Shown in pieces: positions 44,690-52,255 of a DNA stretch of 64,000 nt. The DNA is taken from positions 8,370,001-8,434,000 of the forward strand of contig NZ_CP107819.1 of NCBI RefSeq assembly GCF_036346295.1, given 5' to 3'. This DNA is from Streptomyces sp. NBC_00536. Its GTDB lineage: Bacteria; Actinomycetota; Actinomycetes; Streptomycetales; Streptomycetaceae. The notes beneath the pieces are model-generated. The model searched no databases, was not told the DNA's origin, and worked only from the letters and a program-made list of their open reading frames with translations. A program made the translations under genes and the position numbers. The stretch's first letter is position 1, and the number at the start of each line of letters is the position of its first letter.

Positions 44690-44926
44690 GCTTGTCCTAC
44701 CTTCTAAGCGTGGGTCTGAGGCGGTCATTCGTAAGATCGTCGGGCCCGGGGGTTCCGGGTATGGCTGTGAGCTTGTCGCCGTTGGATGGCTCAAAGAACT
44801 TGGCCGCCCGGAGCCCCGCGACGACTCGACCGCTAATTGGGATATGCGACTCGATCGCTGTGTAGGACAACGTCGGCGAGGTCGTCTGCTGGGCTGCTGT
44901 TGGACGACGAGCTGGCGGAGGTGACC
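44690..44926 (+). ncRNA. IS110 left-end region, candidate bridge-RNA locus
   Basis: The ~237-bp non-coding stretch lies between the NmrA-like gene and an IS110 transposase. In the IS110 group the sequence upstream of the transposase is known to encode a structured RNA that pairs with donor and target DNA. Short hairpin-forming segments such as GGGCCCGGGGGTTCCGGG (~44740) are visible. The exact RNA ends and guide loops cannot be set by eye. Confidence 0.4.
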
Positions 44927-46117
44927 GTGCCCCAGATCTGGGCCGGCGTGGACATCGGCAAGGAACACCACCACTGCGTGGTGATCGACGCGGAAGGCGA
45001 ACGCCTGCTGTCACGGCGTGTCCTCAACGACGAGACAGCGCTGCTTGAGCTGATCAGCGACGTACTGGCTCTGTCCGAGGATGTGCTGTGGGCGGTCGAC
45101 ATCAACCACGGCGGGGCCGCCCTGCTGATCGGTCTCCTGCTCGGCCATGATCAGCCGATGGTCTATCTCACCGGTCTGGCCGTTCACCAGGCATCGGCCG
45201 CCTATCGAGGCCAGGGCAAGACGGACGCCAAGGACGCCTTTGTCATCGCCGACCAGGCCCGCATGCGCAAGGACCTCGGTGCACTCCGGCCAGGCGACGA
45301 GATAGCCGTCGACCTCAAGATCCTGGTCAGGCGCCGCACCGATCTCGTCAACGACCGAACCCGCCAGATCAACCGGCTCCGGGAACAACTCCTGGAAATC
45401 TTTCCGGCGTTGGAGCGGGCACTCAGCCTGACGAACAAGGGACCGGTCATGCTTCTGACCGGCTACCAGACCCCGGCCGCGATCCGCCGCAGCGGTGTCA
45501 AGCGGATCGAGACCTGGCTGAAGAACCGCAAGGTCCGCGGCGCCGAGACCATCGCTCGGGCCGTCGTCGAGGCGGCCCAGGCCCAGCACACCGCCTTGCC
45601 CGGAGAGAAGCTGGCCGCGTCCATGGTGGCCCGGCTCGCGAAGGGGGTGATGGCCCTCGAAGAGGAGATCGGTGAACTCGACGCACTCATCGAGGCCAGG
45701 TTTCACGAGCACTCGCATGCCGAGGTGATCCAGAGCATGCCCGGTATGGGGGCCACGCTCGGCGCCACATTCATCGCCGCCACCGGTGGGGACATGGAAG
45801 CCTTCGGCACCGCTGACCGCCTCGCTGCGTTTGCCGGCCTGTCCCCGGTGCCACGCGACTCCGGCCGCGTCAGCGGCAACATGCGCCGGCCCCGCCGCTA
45901 CCACCGCGGCCTTCTGCGAGCCTTTTACCTATCCGCCATGGCCAGCCTGAGATCGTGCCCAGCGTCACGCGCGTACTACGAACGCAAACGCGCCGAGGGG
46001 AAGGGACACAAGCAGGCAGTGCTGTCTCTCGCCCGACGTCGAGCCAACGTTCTATGGGCAATGATCCGCGACGGAGCGTGCTACCAAGCCGCACCAACCG
46101 TCACCACGACGGCTTGA
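44927..46117 (+). CDS. IS110-family transposase
   Basis: This 396-aa protein has the RuvC-like DEDD domain: WAGVDIGKEHHHCVVID (first Asp), VLWAVDINHGG, and GKTDAKDAFVIADQARMRKD (last Asp pair). Its C-terminal Transposase_20 domain has QSMPGMGATLGATFIAATGG and LSPVPRDSGRVSGNM, containing the catalytic Ser region. GTG 44927 is chosen because GAGG lies just upstream. Full length. The downstream flank has a hairpin ACTTCCTCATTGGGAAGT and a repeated ACGGACGTAGA. Confidence 0.85.
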   Translation: MPQIWAGVDIGKEHHHCVVIDAEGERLLSRRVLNDETALLELISDVLALSEDVLWAVDINHGGAALLIGLLLGHDQPMVYLTGLAVHQASAAYRGQGKTDAKDAFVIADQARMRKDLGALRPGDEIAVDLKILVRRRTDLVNDRTRQINRLREQLLEIFPALERALSLTNKGPVMLLTGYQTPAAIRRSGVKRIETWLKNRKVRGAETIARAVVEAAQAQHTALPGEKLAASMVARLAKGVMALEEEIGELDALIEARFHEHSHAEVIQSMPGMGATLGATFIAATGGDMEAFGTADRLAAFAGLSPVPRDSGRVSGNMRRPRRYHRGLLRAFYLSAMASLRSCPASRAYYERKRAEGKGHKQAVLSLARRRANVLWAMIRDGACYQAAPTVTTTA

Positions 46118-46188
46118 CTTCCTCATTGGGAAGTTATTTCACGGACGTAGAACGGACGTAGACGGGTGGGATCGGCAGATGCAGAGAC

Positions 46189-46377
46189 CTACCGGGCACC
46201 GCCCGAGGCCATTCGAAAGCCGGCCATGAGCTGGTGCGCGTACTCATCCTCCGGACCGAATTCCTGAACCGCTTCGCAGGCCTCCTGGAGTCGGCCCTTC
46301 TCGCACAGCAAGTTCACAAGGTGATAGGGGGCTCCACTGTCGCCAGCCTCGGCACGATCGCGCAGCGCCGCATCCAT
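46189..46377 (-). pseudogene. TPR-like fragment
   Basis: A 62-residue frame, MDAALRDRAEAGDSGAPYHL then VNLLCEKGRLQEACEAVQEF, matches the A-G-D-xx-A-xxx-L pattern of SEL1/TPR repeats. No ribosome site precedes it, and upstream sequence does not extend the repeat. It is most likely a relic of a longer protein. Confidence 0.4.
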
Positions 46378-46569
46378 CCCCCGCTCGTGAAGCGAACTGT
46401 TGAGTCTCCGACGTGCGTGGACATCCGTGAGTGCGCGGAATGCCGGTGCGGGCCACGTGAAGCACAGCGTCGAGCACGTCGCGAAGGCTGTGCTGCGGTG
46501 TCCCGATGCTGCCCTCCGAGTAGCCGTCCGCGCATGGCCTGCGTGACCTACATGACCTGCATGGCCTAA

Positions 46570-46602
46570 AAGTGCCCGGAGCCCCCAAGGCTCCGGGCAC
46601 TT
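46570..46602 (-). terminator. Strong intrinsic hairpin after the ArsR-type gene
   Basis: A perfect 14-bp stem (AAGTGCCCGGAGCC and its complement) around a 5-nt loop. It begins at the stop codon of the ArsR-type gene. Confidence 0.8.
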
Positions 46603-46940
46603 CAGTTTGCGGCGGCGGCGAGGATCGCGTCCAGCACGCCCGGGAAGCGGGCCTCCAGGTCGTCGCGGCGAAGTGCGGTGAGGCGGCGGTTGGCCTCCTC
46701 GCGCTGGTGGATGAGACCGGCCTCGCGCAGGACCTTGAAGTGGTGGCTGAGGGTGGACGGCGCCACGTCGACCGGGAACGTGCCACAGGCCCGCTCCGAT
46801 TCGGCCAGAAGTGTCCGGACGATCGTCATCCGGGTGGGGTCGGAGAGCGCGTGCAGGACATCGAGCAGGTCGATCTCGTCCGCGGCCGGGTGGGCCAGTG
46901 GCGCGCGGCGTTGGCGTGAACGGGGCACGTGCGGCTCCAT
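46602..46940 (-). CDS. ArsR-family transcriptional regulator
   Basis: This ~112-aa protein has the ArsR winged helix: LDVLHALSDPTRMTIVRTLL, VAPSTLSHHFKVLREAGLIH (recognition helix) and the wing QREEANRRLTALR. There are no Cys pairs for metal, so it probably senses something else. ATG 46940 is preferred over a TTG at 46949. It is divergent from a quinone-oxidoreductase-type gene with a long palindrome between them. Confidence 0.8.
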   Translation of the reverse strand: MEPHVPRSRQRRAPLAHPAADEIDLLDVLHALSDPTRMTIVRTLLAESERACGTFPVDVAPSTLSHHFKVLREAGLIHQREEANRRLTALRRDDLEARFPGVLDAILAAAAN

Positions 46941-46942
46941 GT

Positions 46943-47010
46943 TCGACAATCATCGAATTACGATGTACTAATTCATTGTTCGATGTTCGTGAAACATCGA
47001 ACATCGAACA
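46943..47010. promoter_or_regulatory. ArsR-type operators
   Basis: A perfect 13-bp inverted repeat, TGTTCGATGTTCG at 46977-46989 and its complement at 46998-47010, with an 8-bp spacer. A further related dyad TTCGA-caatca-TCGAA lies at 46943-46958 beside the regulator start. Repeats of TTCGATG suggest cooperative binding over both promoters. Confidence 0.7.
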
Positions 47011-47044
47011 GCGCACATCGTACCTGTCGGAAGGGGAGCCGGAG

Positions 47045-48040
47045 ATGCGTGCCTTGGTGATGACCGCGCCTGGAGGATCGGAGAACTCGGAGGTACGGGA
47101 GATCGACGTACCCCACCCCGGTCCGGGAGAGGTGTCGGTCGATGTCGCGTACGCGGGGCTGAACTTCGTCGACGTGATGGCCCGGCGAGGCGACAGCGGC
47201 TACGCCGCACACTGGCCCCACGTGCCCGGCCTGGAGATCTCCGGCACCGTCCGCGAGCTCGGGCCGGGCGTCACCGGCTTCTCCGTCGGTGACAGGGTTG
47301 CCGCCGTGCCCACCGGCCGGGGCCTCGCCGAAGTGGCGGTCGCCCGGGCCGAGCTGGTCGTCGCGGTGCCCGATGCGGTGCCGCTGCGGCAGGCCGTCGC
47401 CACCCCACTGGGGCTGGCGACGGCGCTGCTCCTGCTCACCGACGCCGGCCGGTTCAGGCCGGGTGACAGCGTCCTGGTGCACTCGGCCGGCGGAGGCATC
47501 GGCAGCGCGATCGCCCAGCTCGTACCGCTGCTCGGCGGCGGCCGGCTGATCGGCACCGTGGGGCGGCCGGAGAAGGCCGCCGACGTCGAGAAGGGCGGCT
47601 ACGACATCGGACTCGCCCGCGGCGACGGCCTCGCCGAGGCGATCCGCGCCGCGACCGACGGCCACGGCGTCGACCTCGTCCTGGACCCGCTCGGCACCAC
47701 GGCCCTCGCCCTCGACCTCGACGTGGCCGCGCCCGGCGGCCGCATCGTCCTCTTCGGCAACGCCGGCGGCGGCTCCATGGACGCTCTGCCGCCCGCCGGA
47801 CGCTTGCTCGCGGGCAACCTCACAGTGACAGGTTTCAGCCACCGCGGCCTGGTCGCCGCGGCCCCCGCCCGGGTCGCCGCAGCCACCACCCGCATCCTCG
47901 CCTTCCTGGCGGAAGGCCGCCTCACGCTCCCCCTGACCGAACTGCCGTCACTCGCCGAGGTCCCCGCGGCCCACGACCTCCTTGCCGAGGGGCGCGCCAC
48001 CGGCAAGTACGTCGCCCGCGTCGGCGCCGTCCGGCCGTGA
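47045..48040 (+). CDS. Zinc-independent alcohol dehydrogenase/quinone oxidoreductase
   Basis: This 331-aa medium-chain reductase begins MRALVMTAPGG. It has VPGLEISGTVRELGPGVTGF (GroES-like domain) and the nucleotide fold SVLVHSAGGGIGSAIAQLVP, ending RATGKYVARV, typical of QOR-type proteins. No catalytic zinc Cys set is present. It probably reduces quinones or enones with NADPH. It is divergent from the ArsR-type gene, which likely represses it through the palindrome upstream. ATG 47045 follows GGGGAGCCGGAG. Confidence 0.8.
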   Translation: MRALVMTAPGGSENSEVREIDVPHPGPGEVSVDVAYAGLNFVDVMARRGDSGYAAHWPHVPGLEISGTVRELGPGVTGFSVGDRVAAVPTGRGLAEVAVARAELVVAVPDAVPLRQAVATPLGLATALLLLTDAGRFRPGDSVLVHSAGGGIGSAIAQLVPLLGGGRLIGTVGRPEKAADVEKGGYDIGLARGDGLAEAIRAATDGHGVDLVLDPLGTTALALDLDVAAPGGRIVLFGNAGGGSMDALPPAGRLLAGNLTVTGFSHRGLVAAAPARVAAATTRILAFLAEGRLTLPLTELPSLAEVPAAHDLLAEGRATGKYVARVGAVRP

Positions 48041-48053
48041 CCGTCGCCGGTCC

Positions 48054-48761
48054 TCAGGAGGGCTTGGTGGGGGAGAAGGCGGTGACGGTCACCTTGTTGT
48101 CGCATTCGGCGAAGACGCCGTCGTCCATGGCGATCTGGTGCGAGCCCGCGCCGGGGACGCCGATGACGAGGGTGGGGAAGCTGGCGGGCGTGGCGCCGGA
48201 CACGCAGTAGCCGTCGGCTTCGCCCTGGACGTTGACGAAGGTGAGCTTCGTCCAGGCCCGGGCGCCCGGGGCCAGGGACACCATGGATGCCGATCCGCTG
48301 TGGGTGGTGGCGAGGGGGAGGTTCTTGCCCGGCGAGCCGTTGCCGGCTCCGGCGACCGTCGGGAACCCGAGGAGCGTGCAGGGATGCTTCGAGGTGTTGG
48401 TCACCGAAACGATGGCGGCTCCCGTTCCCGTACCCGACGGCCGGACATCGGCCTGGTGGGCATCGGAGGCCTTGAGCTGGTCGATCGTGCAGGCCTTCGC
48501 CCCGCCGCCGCCCGGGCCGGGCTCCGAGGGGGTGGGTTTGCCCGTGCCACCCGTGCCGCCCGTGCCGCCCGTGCCGCCCCCGGGAGAGGAGGTACCGCCC
48601 GGGGGAACCGGCTTCGCCGACGCCGAACCCGCGGGCGGCGTCGACGGCTTGGCGACCGCGCCGTCCTCACCGGCCGGCGTGCAGCCCGTCGCCAGAGCGG
48701 TGACCGCCACCGCCGCCACCAGCGCCGCCACGGTACGGCCGACACCTGCTGTGTACTGCAT
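48054..48761 (-). CDS. Secreted lipoprotein with DUF4232 domain
   Basis: This 235-aa protein starts at ATG 48761. The signal peptide VAALVAAVAVTALATGC ends in a lipobox, with Cys27 as lipid anchor. A Pro/Gly/Thr-rich linker with four GGT repeats leads to the DUF4232 domain (~residue 90 onward), with Cys91, Cys128, Cys186 and Cys220 probably forming disulfides. DUF4232 lipoproteins are abundant in streptomycetes; their role at the cell surface is unknown. It converges with the oxidoreductase gene. Confidence 0.8.
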   Translation of the reverse strand: MQYTAGVGRTVAALVAAVAVTALATGCTPAGEDGAVAKPSTPPAGSASAKPVPPGGTSSPGGGTGGTGGTGGTGKPTPSEPGPGGGGAKACTIDQLKASDAHQADVRPSGTGTGAAIVSVTNTSKHPCTLLGFPTVAGAGNGSPGKNLPLATTHSGSASMVSLAPGARAWTKLTFVNVQGEADGYCVSGATPASFPTLVIGVPGAGSHQIAMDDGVFAECDNKVTVTAFSPTKPS

Positions 48762-49115
48762 GACCACTCCCCGAGGTTCACGACCGGTCCCGCACCGGTA
48801 CTCGCGGAGGGACACACCATCACGCCCCACCCCGGTTCTCCACGACGCCGCACCGTGGCGGTTCCGTGACACGGCCATGACGAACGACGAAGGCCAGGCC
48901 GTGCGCCATCGGGACGCCCCTGGGGGCGCCGGAGCTGCCCCCGACAACCCTGTGTCCCCGGCACCCACGTTGAAATCGGCTGGGCCTACGACCACGGCAA
49001 ACCGATCGTTCTCCTGGGGGAGGGGGGCAGTGCTGTCGGAGACAAGGACCACGACGACCCCACACCCGAACTCCAGGTTCCGGCTCCGCCGTACCGCCGA
49101 GGGCATCATGGCCAT

Positions 49116-49745
49116 GTGAACGCGTCCCCGACCGCCGGTGGCGGAGCCGCTGTCCCAGGATCCCTCAACGTCGCTCCCACACCCCGGACGGCCGTCGTAT
49201 GGCTCCCTCCCGCCGCACTGTGGCCCCCCATCCAGATCATCCGTGTCGAACACGACCCCCAAATCCGACGCTGGCCACCGCACGTCAACCTGGTCTTCGG
49301 CTTCGTCCCGGAGGCCGACTTCGACTCGGCGGCCCCGCTGCTGGCAGCCGCGGCCACCGAGATCGAGCCCTTCACCATCCGCCTCAGCGGTGTGCGCAGC
49401 TTCCGGCACCGTGCGTACGCCACCGTGTGGCTGGACCCCGCCGCAGCCGGCCTGGCTCCCTGGACAGCGCTCCAGGACACCCTGGTGGAGCCGTTTCCCC
49501 TGTGCCGCAGCCGATTCCCGCACTTCACACCACACCTGTCACTCGGGCACAGCCGTGACCCGCGGCACCTGTCCGCGGAATGCGCCGCCCTCCTGGGCAG
49601 CATGTCGGCGCAGGTCCAGGAGATCGTGCTGCTCTCCCGTCGCGGCGGAGACGAGCCCATGCAACCCCGCGCCACGATCACCCTGGGCACCGGCGGACTG
49701 CGCTGGCACCACGACTCGGGAACCTCGCCAGTGCCGGAACGGTAA
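49116..49745 (+). CDS. 2'-5' RNA ligase-like (2H phosphoesterase) protein
   Basis: This 209-aa protein has two H-x-(N/S)-x motifs characteristic of the 2H superfamily, PHVNLVFGF and [11 protein letters not shown], separated by ~80 residues, each at the end of a beta-strand. Members hydrolyse cyclic 2',3'-phosphates or ligate RNA ends; the N instead of T/S in the first motif is a deviation. GTG 49116 is the most upstream plausible start in frame. Single gene, no operon partner. Confidence 0.7.
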   Translation: MNASPTAGGGAAVPGSLNVAPTPRTAVVWLPPAALWPPIQIIRVEHDPQIRRWPPHVNLVFGFVPEADFDSAAPLLAAAATEIEPFTIRLSGVRSFRHRAYATVWLDPAAAGLAPWTALQDTLVEPFPLCRSRFPHFTPHLSLGHSRDPRHLSAECAALLGSMSAQVQEIVLLSRRGGDEPMQPRATITLGTGGLRWHHDSGTSPVPER

Positions 49746-49914
49746 CTCGTTCGGCACTGACACGAGCGTGGTGGAATCGCCGAGGATGAGGATCCCCTGA
49801 AGGCGCGTCAGGCCGCCCCCACCGTTACCGCCCCCACCGCTACGGGCCTCGCCGCCCCAGTGCGGTATACGTCCCGTGGGGCTCACCCGCTCCCCCCCGA
49901 AGGGAGTGGTTGCC

Positions 49915-50665
49915 GTGGAGCGCACGACGTGCTGCGTGGTGGGAGGCGGGCCGGCCGGAATGGTGCTGGCCCTGCTGCCGGCCCGGGCCGGTGTGGACGT
50001 GACGGTGCTGGAGAAGCAAGCACGGCGACTTCCTACGCGACTTCCGCGGCGACACCGTGCACCCCTCCACCCTGTTCCTGCTGGACGACATCGGCCTCGC
50101 CGAACGCTTCGCGTGCCCCATGGACGCCTGGTGGTTCCGCCTGCCGCGGCGCGACGACGACCCCAGCGGACTCGTGGGCGGCCTGGGCGACAGGTTCTTC
50201 ACCGCGCTCATCGACCGCGGCGACTACTGGCAGTGCGCCACGCTCATCCCCAAGGGAACCGACACCGAACGCCGCGCCGAAGGCCTGGAGCGCTTCACGA
50301 CCCGGTTCGCGGCCGCCGCCCCCTGGCCGGCCGGCCGGCCGACCGGAGCCACGCCGTCACCTCCTGGGACGAGGTGAAACTGCTGGATGTACGGCTCGAA
50401 CGCCTGCGCCGCTGGCACCGCCCCGGGCTGCTCTGCATCGGCGACGCCGCCCACGCGATATCACCCGTCTTCGGCATCGGCATCAACCTCGCCGTCCAGG
50501 ACGAGGTGGCCGCGGTCCGCCACCTCGTTTGTCCCCTGCGCGACGGTAGCGTAGGCCTCCGCGACGTCCGCCGCGTCCAAACCCGTCGCCGGCCCACCAC
50601 CGTGGCCACCCAAGGCCTTCAGCGCCTCGCCCACACCCAGGTCATCGAACCGCTGCCGGCCGGCG
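49915..50665 (+). pseudogene. FAD-dependent monooxygenase, frameshifted
   Basis: The N-terminus VERTTCCVVGGGPAGMVLAL is a good FAD fold start at GTG 49915. The next recognisable part, HPSTLFLLDDIGLAERFACP and DRGDYWQCATLIPKG, is in another frame. The first frame then returns for LERLRRWHRPGLLCIGDAAH and AISPVFGIGINLAVQDEVAA (GD motif) and the C-terminal VATQGLQRLAHTQVI. Two indels and a deletion before the GD motif leave it inactive as read. Confidence 0.65.
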
Positions 50666-50924
50666 GTGAGATCGACGAAGCGGGAGTTCCGGTCGCTCCA
50701 CCGCAAGGAGGGAATCGACCGGAAGGCGGTGAAGGGCTCCCGGCGGCGTCACGAGGGCGTGCGTCTCGACGGAGACGGTCCGCAGCGTGTAGCGGCACCG
50801 GAGGGTGGGGTCCAGGCGGGTCGAATTCGCGGCGCCGAGGTCGAGCCGGGCGGGCCGTATCACGAAGGACTACTTACCGGTAATTTTCCTTCACTCAGGA
50901 GAGTCGACGGAAGGGAGCAGGCGC
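50666..50924. other. Upstream region of the dienelactone hydrolase-like gene
   Basis: About 260 bases with no supported gene; a minus-strand frame (LGAANSTRLDPTLRCRYTLR) looks partly gene-like. It contains the palindrome described at 50874-50883. Confidence 0.35.
50874..50883. promoter_or_regulatory. Palindrome TTACCGGTAA upstream of the hydrolase
   Basis: A perfect 10-bp palindrome within CTTACCGGTAAT, 42 bp before the GTG. It is similar to the CTTACC/GGTAAG sites upstream of the HxlR-controlled gene. An HxlR- or MarR-type operator is possible; no regulator adjoins. Confidence 0.35.
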
Positions 50925-51773
50925 GTGCCAGACCACGACCTGACCGGCTTCACGCAGAGCACGTTCACGCATGACGGTGCCACCCGCCGGGTGCTGCGCC
51001 GGGGCACAGGCCCGGCGGTGATCGTCATGGCGGAGATCCCCGGCATCACCCCCAAGGTCATCGAGTTCGCCGACCGCGTGGCCGAGACCGGTTGCACGGC
51101 CGTACTCCCGGTGCTCTTCGGTACACCCGGCCGGGATGCGGATCCCGGCGCCGTGGGCAGGCCGAGGGCCGGCCGTGCCTTGGCCTCGACTCTGTGGGAG
51201 GTGTGCGTGAGCCGGGAGTTCACGCTGTTGGCCACGGGGCGGAGTTCGCGGGTCGTACGGTGGCTGCGCGCCCTGGCCACCGCTGAACACGAGCGCTGCG
51301 GCGGCCCCGGAGTCGGCGCCGTCGGCATGTGCCTGACCGGCGGCTTCGCCCTGGCCATGGCCGTGGACGCGCGGATCGTCGCCCCCGTGCTGTCCCAGCC
51401 GTCACTACCGCTTGCCTGCACCTCGCGCCGCGCGCGCTCCATCGACATCAGCGCCGGGGAGCTCGCGGTCGTCCGCGGGCGCTGCGAGCGCGACGGGCTC
51501 CAGGTCCTCGGGCTGCGGTTCGCGGGCGACCGGCTGGTACCCGGCGACCGGTTCGCGTACCTGCGCCGCGAGCTCGGCGACGCCTTCGTAGCCGTCGAGT
51601 TGGACGACAGCGCAGCGAATCCTGCGAGCCCCCTTCCGCCGCACTCCGTCCTGACGGAGCACCTCGTCGACGAGCCCGGACAGCCTACACGGCAGGCACT
51701 CGACACGGTCCTCGACCTGTTCCGCACACGACTGCTCGGGGAGGACTCACCGCTCGCCGCTTTCGAGGCATAG
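50925..51773 (+). CDS. Dienelactone hydrolase family protein
   Basis: This 282-aa protein has an alpha/beta hydrolase fold with a Cys nucleophile, VGMCLTGGFALAMAV (G-x-C-x-G-G), plus the early VIVMAEIPGITPKVIEFADR and a later GDRLVPGDRFAYLR block carrying the acid. Dienelactone hydrolases open lactone rings in aromatic degradation. GTG 50925 follows AAGGGAGCAG, which decides the start over longer frames. Single gene. Confidence 0.7.
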   Translation: MPDHDLTGFTQSTFTHDGATRRVLRRGTGPAVIVMAEIPGITPKVIEFADRVAETGCTAVLPVLFGTPGRDADPGAVGRPRAGRALASTLWEVCVSREFTLLATGRSSRVVRWLRALATAEHERCGGPGVGAVGMCLTGGFALAMAVDARIVAPVLSQPSLPLACTSRRARSIDISAGELAVVRGRCERDGLQVLGLRFAGDRLVPGDRFAYLRRELGDAFVAVELDDSAANPASPLPPHSVLTEHLVDEPGQPTRQALDTVLDLFRTRLLGEDSPLAAFEA

Positions 51774-51780
51774 GGGAGGG

Positions 51781-52113
51781 GTGAATGTGGAGTGGGGAAA
51801 GAAGGGGCCCTCGGTGGCGAACCTGGTCTACAAGCGGGTCTCGACCGCCCGGCAGTCGACCGCCCGGCAGAACCTCGCCCTCGACGAGGCTGGCATCGAG
51901 GATCCGGTCGTCTTCGAGGAGGACCCGGTCACCTCCAGCCGACAGTGCAGGCGGCGCCACGACGTACGCGGAGCTGCTGGATGGCGGCGAACTCGGAGAC
52001 CTGACACCGGTCTGCGCGAGCTGCTCGTCGGTCGGCTGGTCCGCACGTTCCACGCGACACGGCTGCTCGACCACGAGTGGACGCCGTCAAGACGAACGGG
52101 CTACGACGCCTGA
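51781..52113 (+). pseudogene. Serine recombinase (resolvase), N-terminal fragment
   Basis: The first ~45 residues, LVYKRVSTARQSTARQNLAL then DEAGIEDPVVFEEDPVTSS, match the start of serine resolvases (YxRVSTxxQ, where the Ser is the nucleophile). The frame then degenerates, and the DNA-binding domain is lacking. It is a relic. Confidence 0.55.
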
Positions 52114-52255
52114 CATCCGACCTTGAGTGACCGTCAAGTACCTTTAATTGACTACCAATTGATCGAACCCTTCCTTCCGCTCCTGTCGCGTCCACGCCAA
52201 GATCTCTCCTGAGTGGGCGGGCCGTATCCGGTGCCCGCCCGAGGGAGGAGAGCGC

